The notes: generated by a model not told the origin, from the sequence alone. Numbered from the stretch's first letter, positions 16,197 through 25,127 are shown. The stretch: DNA of 64,000 nt from CAIYRG01 sp964494505 (GCA_964494505.1 CAZBRO010000004.1:62001-126000), one strand, 5' to 3'. A program made the numbers and translations.

Positions 16197-18893
16197 ATGA
16201 ACGATCGCATCCTTCAGAACGCCTGGCGCCTGCATCAGTCGGGCCAGCTTGCCGAGGCCGCCCGGCTCTACAATCAGGTGCTGAGCGCCAACCCCAAACA
16301 TGTGGGCGCGCTGCAGATGCTCGGCTACCTGCATTTCCAGCGCGGCGAGCTTGCCGACGCCGACCGGCTGATGGAGCGCGCGCTGAAGCTCAACCCCACT
16401 TCGGTGGATGCGCTCTACAATCGCGGCTGCATCCTGCAGGCGCTCGGCCGCGCGAAGGACGCGCTGGGCTGTTTCGACCGCGCGCTGGCGCTGAAGCCCG
16501 ATTATGTGCCCGCCATGGTCACGCGCGGCAACATGCTGGCGCAGGCAGGGCGCTTTGCGGATGCGCTGGCGAGCTACGATCTGGCACTTGCTTTGGTGCC
16601 GCCATCGCCGGAATTGCTGCTCAACCGCGGCAATGCGCTGTTCGAACTCGGCCGCCACGCCGAGGCGCTTCAGAGCTACGAAAAAGTGCTGGCGAAGGAA
16701 CCCAATCACCCGATCGTATGGACCAATCGCGGCAATGCGCTCGCCGAGCTTGGCCGCCTCCCCGATGCGATCATGAGCTTCACGCGCGCCATCGCGCTCG
16801 ATCCGAAATCGCCGGATTTCTATTTGAGCCGCGCTCTGGCGCTGGCGAAACTCGATCGCGACACCGAGGCGCTTGCCGATTTCGACAGATTGTTGGCGCT
16901 CGAGCCCGCAAGCATCGCAGCACTCCACAGCCGCGGCCGGCTCCTGCGCAAGACGAACCGTGCCGCCGAAGCGCTCGCCGCGTTCGAGCGGATGCGCGCG
17001 CTCGACCCGAAGAATGCGGATGCCTCCATCGAATGCGGCATATCGCTGATGGCGCTGAAGCGCTACGACGAAGCGCTGGCCGCTTTCGATGCCGCGCTTG
17101 TGCTCGCGCCCGGCAATCCGGAGGCGCTCACCGACCGGTCCAGCGTCCTGATCCGCATGAAGCGCATGAAAGAGGCCGAGCGCGACGCCGCCCGCGCGCT
17201 CGCGGCCGATCCGGACAATTCCGCGGCATGGCACAATCGCGGCAGCGCGCTCTCCGGGCTGAAGAAGCACCGCGAGGCGCTCGCCTGCCTCGACAGGGCG
17301 CTTCAGCTCGCACCCGACAACGCCATGAGCTGGAACAATCGCGGCGCCGCGATGGTTGCGCTCAAACAAGAGAGGGCAGCGCTTCCCTTCTTCGACAAGG
17401 CGCTGCAGCTCAATCCCAACGATCCCGACATCTGGAGCGCGCGCGCGCGCGCCTATCAGAGCCTGAAGCTGTTCGCCGAAGCCACCGCGGACAGCGAGCG
17501 GGCGCTGCTTCTCGATCCCGATCACGCGCCCGCGGTGCGCATCGGCATCCATTCGCGCCTGCATATGTGCGATTGGCGGCGGCGTGAGGCCGATATCGCG
17601 CGCACACATGCCGGACTGAAGGCGGGGCAACGCTTCGTCAACGTGCTCGACCATCGCGCGCTGATCGATTCGGAGGAAGAGAATCTGGTCGCCGCGCGGC
17701 TGTGGGCGTCGGAGGAATGTCCGGCGGATGCCGAACCGCTATGGCGCGGGGAACGCTATCGCCACGACAAGATCCGCCTCGCTTATCTGTCGACGGATTT
17801 TCGCCGGCACGCCGTGGCCACGCTGATCGTCGGCTGCTTCGAGCAGCACGACAAGAGCCGGTTCGAAACCATTGCCATCTCGCTCAGCCCCGACGAACAG
17901 AGTGAAACCCGGCAGCGCATCGAAACCGCCTTCGACCGCTTCATCGACGTGCGGGCCATGAGCGACGAAGAAGCCGCAAACATGATGCGCGAGATGGAAA
18001 TCGACATCGCCGTCGATCTCAACGGCTATACCGGCGATGCGCGGACGGGAATCCTGGCGCTGCGGCCCGCACCCGTGCAGGTGAATTATCTGGGCTACCC
18101 CGGCACCATGGGCGCGCCGTTCATCGATTACATAATCGGGGATCACACGGTGATACCGGACGGCCACGCGGTCCATTACAGCGAGAAAGTCGCCTATCTG
18201 CCGCACGCCTATCAGGCGAACGACAGGAAGCGGCGCGTGGCCGAGCGCACGCCCACGAGGGCCGAAGCGGGTCTGCCTGAGAAGGGCTTCGTCTTTTCCT
18301 GCTTCAACAATACCCACAAGATTGGCCCGGAGATGTTCGCCATCTGGATGCGGCTCTTGCGCGATGTGGAGGGGAGCGTTCTGTGGCTGCTCGCGGACAA
18401 TCCGCTGTGCGCGGAGAATCTGAAGCGCGAAGCCGCTATCTTCGGCATGGCGCCGGAACGCCTCATCTTCGCACCGCGGGTCATGCCGGACGAGCATCTG
18501 GCGCGCGTGCCGCTCGGCGATCTGTTCCTCGACACGCTTCCCTACAACGCGCACACCACGGCCAGCGACGCGTTCTGGATGGGCCTGCCGCTGGTGACCT
18601 GCCCCGGCGAGACGTTCCCGGCGCGCGTGGCGGCGAGCCTGTTGAAGGCGATCGGACTCCCCGAACTGATCGCGCCAACGCTTGCCGATTATGAGGAGAT
18701 GGCGCGGACGCTGGCGCAAGCCCCGGAACGGCTGGCCGCAATCAGGGCGAAACTCGTGAAGAACCGCGACACCGAGCCGATGTTCGATACGCCACGCTTC
18801 ACACGCTATCTCGAAGCGGCCTACACCGGGATGCACGAACGCCATCAAGCGGGACGGCCGCCCGAGAGCTTCAGCGTTCCGGCTGATATATAG
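16197..18893 (+). CDS. TPR O-GlcNAc-transferase-like protein 4 (GT41), long TPR superhelix
   Basis: An 898-residue paralogue, the longest of the five. I count 13 consecutive 34-residue TPR units (about residues 1-440), then MCDWRRR and the GT41 region: YLSTDFRRH (His538), PAPVQVNYLGYPGTMG, YSEKVAYLPH, FNNTHKI (Lys708) and LDTLPYNAHTTASDAFWMG, which keeps the full HTT loop. ATG 16197 lies 22 bases after the previous stop; a TTG at 16152 would extend it into an overlap but breaks the N-terminal similarity to copy 2 (QNAWRLHQSG versus QSAWRLQQAG). The extra repeats suggest a different or larger substrate set. Confidence 0.9.
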   Translation: MNDRILQNAWRLHQSGQLAEAARLYNQVLSANPKHVGALQMLGYLHFQRGELADADRLMERALKLNPTSVDALYNRGCILQALGRAKDALGCFDRALALKPDYVPAMVTRGNMLAQAGRFADALASYDLALALVPPSPELLLNRGNALFELGRHAEALQSYEKVLAKEPNHPIVWTNRGNALAELGRLPDAIMSFTRAIALDPKSPDFYLSRALALAKLDRDTEALADFDRLLALEPASIAALHSRGRLLRKTNRAAEALAAFERMRALDPKNADASIECGISLMALKRYDEALAAFDAALVLAPGNPEALTDRSSVLIRMKRMKEAERDAARALAADPDNSAAWHNRGSALSGLKKHREALACLDRALQLAPDNAMSWNNRGAAMVALKQERAALPFFDKALQLNPNDPDIWSARARAYQSLKLFAEATADSERALLLDPDHAPAVRIGIHSRLHMCDWRRREADIARTHAGLKAGQRFVNVLDHRALIDSEEENLVAARLWASEECPADAEPLWRGERYRHDKIRLAYLSTDFRRHAVATLIVGCFEQHDKSRFETIAISLSPDEQSETRQRIETAFDRFIDVRAMSDEEAANMMREMEIDIAVDLNGYTGDARTGILALRPAPVQVNYLGYPGTMGAPFIDYIIGDHTVIPDGHAVHYSEKVAYLPHAYQANDRKRRVAERTPTRAEAGLPEKGFVFSCFNNTHKIGPEMFAIWMRLLRDVEGSVLWLLADNPLCAENLKREAAIFGMAPERLIFAPRVMPDEHLARVPLGDLFLDTLPYNAHTTASDAFWMGLPLVTCPGETFPARVAASLLKAIGLPELIAPTLADYEEMARTLAQAPERLAAIRAKLVKNRDTEPMFDTPRFTRYLEAAYTGMHERHQAGRPPESFSVPADI

Positions 18894-18918
18894 ATCGTCC
18901 GCCCCGGGTTACGGGAAC

Positions 18919-20631
18919 GTGCTCGCGGCGCGAACGGAGGGGCACTTGCCCGAGACGAGTCCGAGCAAATCCGAGTTGGCCGAGAATCTGGCGCGGGCGC
19001 ATTTCCAGTCCGGCCGATTCGCCGTGGCGTTGCGGCTGCTCGACGATGCGCTCGCCGCCGAGCCCCAGCGCGCGCAGGCCTGGAACCATCGCGGCATGGT
19101 TCTGGCGGCACTGCGCCGTTTCGAGGAAGCGGCGGCGAGCTTCGGTCGCGCGCTCGACCTCGAGCCCGGATTTGCCGGAGCACGCCACAATCGGGCCCAG
19201 ACCTTGATGCTGGCGCACCGTTATGAAGACGCCGCGTGCGATTACGAAACCCTGCTCAGTCTCGATCCCCATGTTCCGTTTGCGCGCGGTAGTCTGATCC
19301 GTGCGAAGCTGCAAACCTGCGATTGGCGCGGACTGAAGGAGGAATGGGAGCGCGCGCTGGCCGATATGCGCGCCGGCCGCCCGGCCGTTCCGCCGATGGT
19401 CGCAACCGCAATGTGCGAAGAGCCGGAAGATCAGCTTCTTGCCTCGCGCATCCTGACGCAAACGCGATTTCCCTTAGCCCCTCCTTTATGGACCGGCGAG
19501 CGCTACCGCCACGGCCGCATCCGCGTGGCCTATCTGTCGGCCGATTTCCAGGCTCATGCGACGGCCACTCTGATGGCCGGCGTGTTCGAAGCCCACGACA
19601 GGAGCCGGTTCGACACTTTCGCGATCTCCTATGGACGCGACGACGGCAGCCCCATGCGACGGCGTCTCGAATCGGCGTTCACGGAATTTCTGCAGGCCGG
19701 GGACAGGAGCGATGCGGACATCGCCGCTTTGTTGCGCGCAAAAGAGATCGACATCGCAGTCGATCTCAAAGGCTTCACCGATCAGTCGCGCCCCCCCATC
19801 ATGGCCCGCCGCCCGGCCCCCCAACAGGTGAATTTTCTCGGGTTTCCCGCCACCATGGGGGCGCCCTATATGGATTACATCGTCGCCGACGCCGTGATCG
19901 TTCCGCCTGCGGACGATGCGCATTACAGCGAAAAGATCGTGCGCCTCCCCTTCAGCTATCAGCCGAACGACAGGACCCGCGTCCTTGCCGCAACGCCGTC
20001 GCGCGCGGAAGCCGGATTGCCGGAGCGCGGCTTCGTCTTCTGCTGCTTCAACAATGTCTACAAGATCGCGCCCGCGATGTTCGACATCTGGATGCGGCTG
20101 CTCAGCGAGGTTGAAGCGAGCGTGCTGTGGCTCGTGGAGGATAATCCGGCCGCCTCGCGCAATCTCAAACGTGAAGCGATGGCGCGCGGCGTTGCGCCCG
20201 AGCGGTTGGTGTTCGCAGCCCCTGCGCCGGTCGAACGGCACCTGGCGCGGCAGCATCTCGCCGATCTGTTCCTGGACACCCTCCCCTACAACGCCCACAC
20301 GACGGCGAGCGACGCGCTCTGGGTTGGTTTGCCGCTCGTCACCTGTACGGGCCGCACGTTTCCCTCGCGGGTTGCGGCGAGTCTGCTGACAGCCATGGGA
20401 CTGCCGGAACTGATCGCGTCTTCACTTGCCGGATATGAAGAACTCGCTCTGGCACTTGCGCGCGATCCCGAACGGCTGGCCGCGATCAAGGCGAAGCTTT
20501 TAACGGCACGCGAGGAATCGCCGCTGTTCGATGCCGGCGGCTTCGCGCGGCATCTGGAATCCGCCTACACGGCGATGTGGGAACGCCAGCAGCGCGGCAA
20601 ACCGCCGGTGAGTTTTTCCGTGACGGCGTAA
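18919..20631 (+). CDS. TPR O-GlcNAc-transferase-like protein 5 (GT41), short TPR region
   Basis: A 570-residue paralogue with only three TPR units (about residues 12-115), then TCDWRGL and the GT41 region: YLSADFQAH (His213), PAPQQVNFLGFPATMG, YSEKIVRLP, FNNVYKI (Lys382) and LDTLPYNAHTTASDALWVG. Catalytic residues look complete, so the short TPR arm is its main difference. The start is GTG 18919, 25 bases after the previous stop; TTG 18946 is an alternative. It is the last gene of the array and is followed by a repeat that may end transcription. Confidence 0.88.
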   Translation: MLAARTEGHLPETSPSKSELAENLARAHFQSGRFAVALRLLDDALAAEPQRAQAWNHRGMVLAALRRFEEAAASFGRALDLEPGFAGARHNRAQTLMLAHRYEDAACDYETLLSLDPHVPFARGSLIRAKLQTCDWRGLKEEWERALADMRAGRPAVPPMVATAMCEEPEDQLLASRILTQTRFPLAPPLWTGERYRHGRIRVAYLSADFQAHATATLMAGVFEAHDRSRFDTFAISYGRDDGSPMRRRLESAFTEFLQAGDRSDADIAALLRAKEIDIAVDLKGFTDQSRPPIMARRPAPQQVNFLGFPATMGAPYMDYIVADAVIVPPADDAHYSEKIVRLPFSYQPNDRTRVLAATPSRAEAGLPERGFVFCCFNNVYKIAPAMFDIWMRLLSEVEASVLWLVEDNPAASRNLKREAMARGVAPERLVFAAPAPVERHLARQHLADLFLDTLPYNAHTTASDALWVGLPLVTCTGRTFPSRVAASLLTAMGLPELIASSLAGYEELALALARDPERLAAIKAKLLTAREESPLFDAGGFARHLESAYTAMWERQQRGKPPVSFSVTA

Positions 20632-20633
20632 GT

Positions 20634-20703
20634 CCTCACCCTTCGACAGGCTCAGGTTGAGGAAAATATATTCCTCATGCTGAGCATGTCGAAGCATGAG
20701 AGC
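20634..20703. repeat. REP-like palindrome pair after the glycosyltransferase array
   Basis: Two related palindromic units face each other: CCTCACCCTTCGACAGG followed by CTCAGGTTGAGG, then CCTCATGCTGAGCATG followed by TCGAAGCATGAG. Between them GAGGAA and TTCCTC flank an AT-rich ATATA loop. Such units are dispersed repeats in alphaproteobacteria. The position, between convergent genes and three bases after the copy 5 stop, fits a bidirectional terminator. A cousin of the first unit lies inside the coding sequence at 49249-49274. Confidence 0.75.
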
Positions 20704-20736
20704 GTCAATATTGGGAACCGGAGAATCCGTTCGAAC

Positions 20737-21483
20737 CTAACCCGGCTCCATGCCGGCCCGGCGGAACGCGGGCGCGGCGGCGGGTGCGCTCAAATACTTC
20801 ACCAATGCCTTCGCGGCATCGGGCGCGGTTGCCGAATTGTGCAAGGCCGCCGCGAAGACGGTGGTTTCCTGCACGTCCGGCGACAACGGTCCCAGATAAT
20901 CGATGCCCTTGATGTGAACCAGTTCGCTCACCTGCTGAAAGCCGATGTCGGCGTCGCCGCGCGCGATCGCAATCCCCACCGGCGTATCGGGCTGCATGAC
21001 GACGACCTTCGCTTTGATCGTGTCCCAGATGCCCCATTGCTGCATCAGCCGCTGCAGATAGACGCCGCTCGGCCCCGTGGACCAGGCGACTTTCTTCGCT
21101 TTCAGGATCGCGCTCTTCAGCGCCTCGCCGGAACCGAGATCGGGTTTCGGCGCGCCCGCCGGAATCGCCACCCCGATGCCGGACTTCGCGACATCGGCGC
21201 GGCCGCCGGGTGCGAGCTTGCCCGCTTTGGTCAATTGCTCGATCTGCGCCACGGGCAGGATGACGACGTCTGCCGTCTCGCCGCCGCCCACCCGTTTGGT
21301 CACGTTGGCGACGCCATCCCAAATGGTGATGACGCGGTTGCCGGTGGCCTTTTCGAATTGCGGCACCAGCTCGGTATACGCCTCACGCACACCGGGCGAC
21401 GCGATGACATGAATCTCGGCCGCATTGGCGACATTGCCGAACATAATTATGGCCAAGGCAAAAACTGCAAAAACGGGATTCAT
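20737..21483 (-). CDS. ModA-like periplasmic substrate-binding protein
   Basis: A 248-residue protein beginning with a clear signal peptide (MNPVFAVFALAIIMFGNVANAA). The mature part is a type-II periplasmic binding fold similar to molybdate-binding ModA: EIHVIASPGVREAYTELVP at the start, then a DVVILP block, GPSGVYLQ and a GDADIGFQQVSEL block. ATG 21483 follows GAAAGGAG with nine bases spacing. No ABC permease or ATPase gene is adjacent, so this orphan member may serve another role. It ends convergent to the glycosyltransferase array. Confidence 0.8.
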   Translation of the reverse strand: MNPVFAVFALAIIMFGNVANAAEIHVIASPGVREAYTELVPQFEKATGNRVITIWDGVANVTKRVGGGETADVVILPVAQIEQLTKAGKLAPGGRADVAKSGIGVAIPAGAPKPDLGSGEALKSAILKAKKVAWSTGPSGVYLQRLMQQWGIWDTIKAKVVVMQPDTPVGIAIARGDADIGFQQVSELVHIKGIDYLGPLSPDVQETTVFAAALHNSATAPDAAKALVKYLSAPAAAPAFRRAGMEPG

Positions 21484-21499
21484 GCGCAAGCACTCCTTT

Positions 21500-21964
21500 C
21501 CCTCTCCCCTTGTGGGAGAGGGCGGTTCGCGCAAGCGAACCGGGTGAGGGGCAGACTTTACATACTCAACTCACGCCAGATTCTGTCCAGCACACCGTCA
21601 AAGGACTCAATCAAGTCCAGATTCCAGAATCGCAGAACACGAAACCCTTGGCTTTTAAGAAATGCGGTCCGCACAGCGTCGGCTGCTGCATTCTTGTCGT
21701 CAGCATGTTGCCCGCCATCGAGCTCAACAACAAGTTTCGTCTCGAAGCAAACAAAATCGACGATGTACGGACCAATGGGCTGCTGCCGTCGGAACTTGAA
21801 TCCGTCAATGCGCCGATCCCGCAACTTGTACCAAAGTTTCCGTTCCACATTGGTTTGCTCGCGTCGAAGACGCCGCGCAAAAGCGTGCTTCACGACCCCT
21901 CACCCGCACACGCTCCTTCGCCCAGCTCAGGAGCGCGTGCACCCTCTCCCACAAGGGGAGAGGG
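21500..21964. mobile_element. putative mini-element: DUF559 gene bracketed by perfect 23-base inverted repeats
   Basis: The 23-base palindromic block at 21500-21522 (CCCTCTCCCCTTGTGG then GAGAGGG) is exactly reverse-complementary to 21942-21964. Inside these lie a 10-base pair, GGGTGAGGGG at 21542-21551 and CCCCTCACCC at 21896-21905. The 336-base DUF559 gene is the only thing between the inner pair. The same modules without a gene occur at 36700-36807. The arrangement resembles REP elements carrying their own nuclease, as with RAYT, but a DUF559 role is my inference. No target-site duplication was found. Confidence 0.55.
21558..21893 (-). CDS. DUF559 (Vsr/restriction-endonuclease-like fold) protein
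   Basis: A 111-residue protein of the DUF559 family: LRREQTNVERKLWYKLRDRR at the start, then a nuclease-like core with FKFRRQQPIGPYIVDFVC, KLVVELDGGQHAD and the end FLKSQGFRVLRFWNLDL. The D..ELDGGQH arrangement is the PD-(D/E)XK-type metal site related to very-short-patch-repair (Vsr) endonuclease. Length is normal for the family. The gene sits alone inside matching inverted repeats between a binding-protein gene and an NHL gene, both on the same strand, and seems to have been inserted there as a unit. Confidence 0.85.
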   Translation of the reverse strand: MKHAFARRLRREQTNVERKLWYKLRDRRIDGFKFRRQQPIGPYIVDFVCFETKLVVELDGGQHADDKNAAADAVRTAFLKSQGFRVLRFWNLDLIESFDGVLDRIWRELSM

Positions 21965-21966
21965 TA

Positions 21967-23256
21967 TCATTGCCATGCGGAATAGACCTGCTTGCCGACC
22001 AGGAAATTCGGGTTCACGCCCTGGCGCGGAGCGAATTTCTGCACCCGTCCCGAATCCACTTCGGCGACATAGAAATTGCCTTCCTGGTCCACGCTGAACC
22101 CGTGCACGCCCCAGAAGCCGCCGGCGAAATCGCCCCATGTGCCCCAGCTGTAGAGGAAGTGCCCTTCCAGATCGTATTTCAGCATCTTCGAGGTGCCACG
22201 GTCGAACGCCCACAGCGTGCGGTCGGCGCCGATATAGATCAGATGAATGTCGGACGGCTCCACGCCGAAGCTCCAATCGTAGAGGAACTTGCCGTTCTCA
22301 TCGAACACCTGCACCCGATGATTGCCGCGGTCATTGACGAAGACGCGCCGGGTCTGCGGGTCGACCGCGATGCCGTGCACATTGTTCATGTAGCCGGGGC
22401 GCTTGTCGCTGCCGTTGGAGCCTTTCTGGCCCCACGCCATCAGGAACTTGCCGTCCTTGTCGAATTTCGCGACGCGCGTCCCGTTATAGCCGTCGGCCAC
22501 GAACATGGTGCTGTCCGGCAGCCATGCCATGTAGGTCGGCCGATTGAAATGGGTGCCGTCCGCGCCTTCCTGCTCCGGCGTGCCGATGGTCTGGACCAAC
22601 TGCTTGCCGTCATGGGTGAATTTGTAGATGGCGTGCATGTGGTCGTCGATGATCCAGACATGCTTTTCCGGATCGTAGGGATTGACGGCGACGAAATGCG
22701 GCCGCTTCAGGATCTTATCCCATTGGGTCCAGCGCTCGATGATGTCGCCCTTGGAATTGATGACGACGATGCAGTTCTCCCAGTTCGCATCGACGCCGAG
22801 CTTGCCGTAATAGAGCCGCATGCCGTCGCGCGGGTCCTGGCCGGTGCCTCCGGCCGCGGGCGGTGAAGACACCGTCGCATCGCGATAGGGAAGCCGCCCG
22901 ATGGGGAACAGCACGGAGGGGCCGAACTCGTCCAGCTTCTTGGTCGCGGGCCGTTTGATGTTCGGAAGTTCGCCGCGCTGAAGCACATAGATGCGGTCCG
23001 GGCTTTCGGCATAGATGCTCTGTCCTGCGCCCCAGGTCCATTTTTCGTTGCCGGGAACGGTCGAGATGTCCTTGGGCCAGCCCTTCACCACGTCGTAGGG
23101 GCCGAACATGTCCTGCCCCCCGACGGCGCCCGGAATGGCCGCAAAGCCTGCGCCCGGACGCGGCACCGCCTCGATGGCCGAGGTTTGCCGCGTCAGCTCG
23201 ACGCCGCCGATGACGCCCAGCAATGCTGCGGCAAGTGCCAGATGAGATTTGCGCAT
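21967..23256 (-). CDS. secreted NHL-repeat protein (peptidyl-alpha-hydroxyglycine lyase-like)
   Basis: A 429-residue protein. MRKSHLALAAALLGVIGG is a signal-type start after GGAGAGGA. The body carries repeated NHL beta-propeller blades, for example HFVAVNPYDPEKHVWIIDD, NVHGIAVDPQTRRVFVNDRG, HRVQVFDENGKFLYDWSFG and HGFSVDQEGNFYVAEVDSGR. The layout is that of peptidyl-alpha-hydroxyglycine alpha-amidating-lyase-like proteins, common next to bacterial catabolic genes and of unknown role. It is probably periplasmic. It lies 70 bases downstream of an aromatic-acid-type MFS gene. A smaller relative is encoded at 53073-54083. Confidence 0.82.
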   Translation of the reverse strand: MRKSHLALAAALLGVIGGVELTRQTSAIEAVPRPGAGFAAIPGAVGGQDMFGPYDVVKGWPKDISTVPGNEKWTWGAGQSIYAESPDRIYVLQRGELPNIKRPATKKLDEFGPSVLFPIGRLPYRDATVSSPPAAGGTGQDPRDGMRLYYGKLGVDANWENCIVVINSKGDIIERWTQWDKILKRPHFVAVNPYDPEKHVWIIDDHMHAIYKFTHDGKQLVQTIGTPEQEGADGTHFNRPTYMAWLPDSTMFVADGYNGTRVAKFDKDGKFLMAWGQKGSNGSDKRPGYMNNVHGIAVDPQTRRVFVNDRGNHRVQVFDENGKFLYDWSFGVEPSDIHLIYIGADRTLWAFDRGTSKMLKYDLEGHFLYSWGTWGDFAGGFWGVHGFSVDQEGNFYVAEVDSGRVQKFAPRQGVNPNFLVGKQVYSAWQ

Positions 23257-23326
23257 GATGTTCCTCTCCCCGATTGTTCCCTGGGCGAGAGGATTATCAC
23301 AAGCGTTTGCGAACCGCGACGGTGGG

Positions 23327-24676
23327 CTATTCGGCGGGGTTGAGCGTCTCGCGGCCCAAGCCTGCTCCGCGGCCGGTCCGCTCGCCGAAGAGCGGGATAT
23401 GCCCGACCGCCGCCGCCGTAACCAGCACCGGAATGGCGAGCACCGAGTAATAGGCAAGCCGCTGCCAGCCCGCTCCGATCAGAAGGCCGCCGAGATAGGG
23501 CCCGACCACCGCGCCGAGACGGCCAAACCCGATGGCCAGCCCCGTCCCCGTGTTGCGCACGCGTGCGGGGTAGATTTGGGGCACCAGCGCATAGAGGCTC
23601 GTCATCGAGCCGATCAGGAAGAACCCGGCCACGAAGGCGCCCGTCATCACCGGCACCAGGCCGGAGCGCAAGGCGCCGAAGCCGACGATGGCAACGAACA
23701 GAGCCACAAACATGTACGGCGCCAGTTTGCGCGCATGCGAGCGGGCGGCAAAATAGCCGAAGGCGAGCCCGCCCAATATGCCGCCGACATTCAGCAGCAC
23801 CGAACCGAAAATGCCCTGCGAATTGGTGAAGCCCATATCGACGAGGTTCTTCGGCGTCCAGGAGAGCACGAAATAAAAGCTCAGCATCAGCATGAAGAAG
23901 CAGATGCAGATCAGCAGCGTGCCCTTCAGGAAACGCGCATCGAACACGCCGATCACGGCGCGGGTGGAGATTTCATCGCGGGTGACCTGAGGCAATGCCG
24001 TCATCGGCGGGTGGCCGAGCCGACGCATTACCGCATTGACGCGGGCGAGCGCATCGGCGCCCCCGCGCGCCAGGATGAAATCGATCGATTCCGGCAAATA
24101 CAATACAGCCGGCAAAAGTACGGTCGAGCAGGCGCCGCCGAAGATGAAGGCCGCACGCCAGCCGAACGCCGCAATGAGATAGGCCGCAATGGAGCCCCCG
24201 ATGATGGCGCCTCCGGAATAGCCGACGACCATGAACGAGATGGAGAAATCGCGCCATTTGTCGTTTGCATATTCGGCCAAAAGCGTGTTGCCGCTCGCGA
24301 GCAGCCCGCCGATCCCCAGCCCCGTTGCGAAGCGCAGGGCCGACAATTCCCACACGGTCGAGGTCGCAGCCGAGCCCAGCATGCCGGCGCTGATGATGGC
24401 GGTCGACAGGAACACCACCGCGCGGCGGCCCCAAATGTCGGCCAGCGGCGCCAGGGTGAGCGAACCCAGCGCCATGCCGGCCAACCCCGCCGACAGCAGC
24501 ACCCCCAACGTCGCGGGGTTCACGCCCCATTCCTTGGCAATGGCGGGTGCGGTGAACGAGATCGCCAGCACGTCGAAACCGTCGATCATGTTCACGAGCG
24601 TGCAAATCGCAACCACGGCGATCTGGAACGCCGTCATGGGACTCTCGCGCACCAGCGTTCTTGCGTCGGCGGTCAT
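23327..24676 (-). CDS. MFS transporter, aromatic acid:H+ symporter (AAHS) type
   Basis: A 449-residue protein with 12 hydrophobic segments. NMIDGFDVLAISFTAPAIAKEWG in segment 1 (the DGxD motif of the AAHS group) and LADIWGRRAVV in the loop after segment 2 match benzoate/4-hydroxybenzoate-type carriers such as PcaK and BenK. It is expected to import an aromatic or related carboxylate with protons. ATG 24676 follows the previous stop (TAG) by four bases, so it is coupled to the YeeE-type genes upstream. A second AAHS-type carrier is cut by the right edge of the window. Confidence 0.85.
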   Translation of the reverse strand: MTADARTLVRESPMTAFQIAVVAICTLVNMIDGFDVLAISFTAPAIAKEWGVNPATLGVLLSAGLAGMALGSLTLAPLADIWGRRAVVFLSTAIISAGMLGSAATSTVWELSALRFATGLGIGGLLASGNTLLAEYANDKWRDFSISFMVVGYSGGAIIGGSIAAYLIAAFGWRAAFIFGGACSTVLLPAVLYLPESIDFILARGGADALARVNAVMRRLGHPPMTALPQVTRDEISTRAVIGVFDARFLKGTLLICICFFMLMLSFYFVLSWTPKNLVDMGFTNSQGIFGSVLLNVGGILGGLAFGYFAARSHARKLAPYMFVALFVAIVGFGALRSGLVPVMTGAFVAGFFLIGSMTSLYALVPQIYPARVRNTGTGLAIGFGRLGAVVGPYLGGLLIGAGWQRLAYYSVLAIPVLVTAAAVGHIPLFGERTGRGAGLGRETLNPAE

Positions 24677-24680
24677 GGCT

Positions 24681-25127
24681 CTATTCCGCAGGCTCCCGCC
24701 TGATCGTAGCCCAGCCACCGGCCCGTATCCATCGCACGAGGATCATGCCGGTCAGCATCGCGCCCGCAAAGATGAGGACGCCCGTCCGGCCCGACGCCAG
24801 CGAGACCACGGCCGGGCCGGGGCAATAGCCGGCCAGACCCCAGCCGACGCCGAAGATGGCGGCGCCCGCGATAAGCGGCGCATCGATGAGCGTTGCCGTC
24901 GGGAGCGAAAAGCGGGAGGCCCAAAGCGGGCGCGATTTCGGCACCAGCAGCCGGTAGCCCAGGAACGTCACGGCGACGCCTCCCGCCATCACAAAGATGA
25001 GGGCCGGATTCCACGCCCCCGCGATGTCCAGGAAACCTTGCACCACGGCCGGGTTCGTCATGTTCGAGAGGCACAATCCCAAGCCGAACAGAAGTCCCGT
25101 CAGAAGTCCTGCCGCGATTTCGCGCAT
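24681..25127 (-). CDS. YeeE/YedE half-transporter, DUF6691 type
   Basis: A 148-residue membrane protein with about four segments. The start GLLTGLLFGLGLCLSNMTNPA, with its SNMxNP motif, and the late GVGWGLAGYCPGPA with a cysteine are the signature of the second half of split YeeE/YedE (sulfur or thiosulfate transport) proteins. Its ATG at 25127 shares a base with the stop of the first half, so the two halves are made together. It is expected to form a pore for a sulfur compound in the inner membrane. The substrate is not proven. Confidence 0.85.
   Translation of the reverse strand: MREIAAGLLTGLLFGLGLCLSNMTNPAVVQGFLDIAGAWNPALIFVMAGGVAVTFLGYRLLVPKSRPLWASRFSLPTATLIDAPLIAGAAIFGVGWGLAGYCPGPAVVSLASGRTGVLIFAGAMLTGMILVRWIRAGGWATIRREPAE

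Noticed and set aside
9721..20631. Periodic DNA repeats in the glycosyltransferase region as a possible CRISPR or tandem-repeat array
   Set aside because: The periodicity is about 102 bases and matches 34-residue TPR units in one frame. Units vary freely at synonymous positions, and there are no constant repeats with spacers.
20677..22866. A 729-codon plus-strand frame over the binding-protein, DUF559 and NHL genes
   Set aside because: It spans three minus-strand genes and two repeat blocks and has no family similarity.
23249..24703. A 484-codon plus-strand frame opposite the AAHS carrier
   Set aside because: Arg/His-rich antisense of a membrane protein; no membrane or domain pattern of its own.
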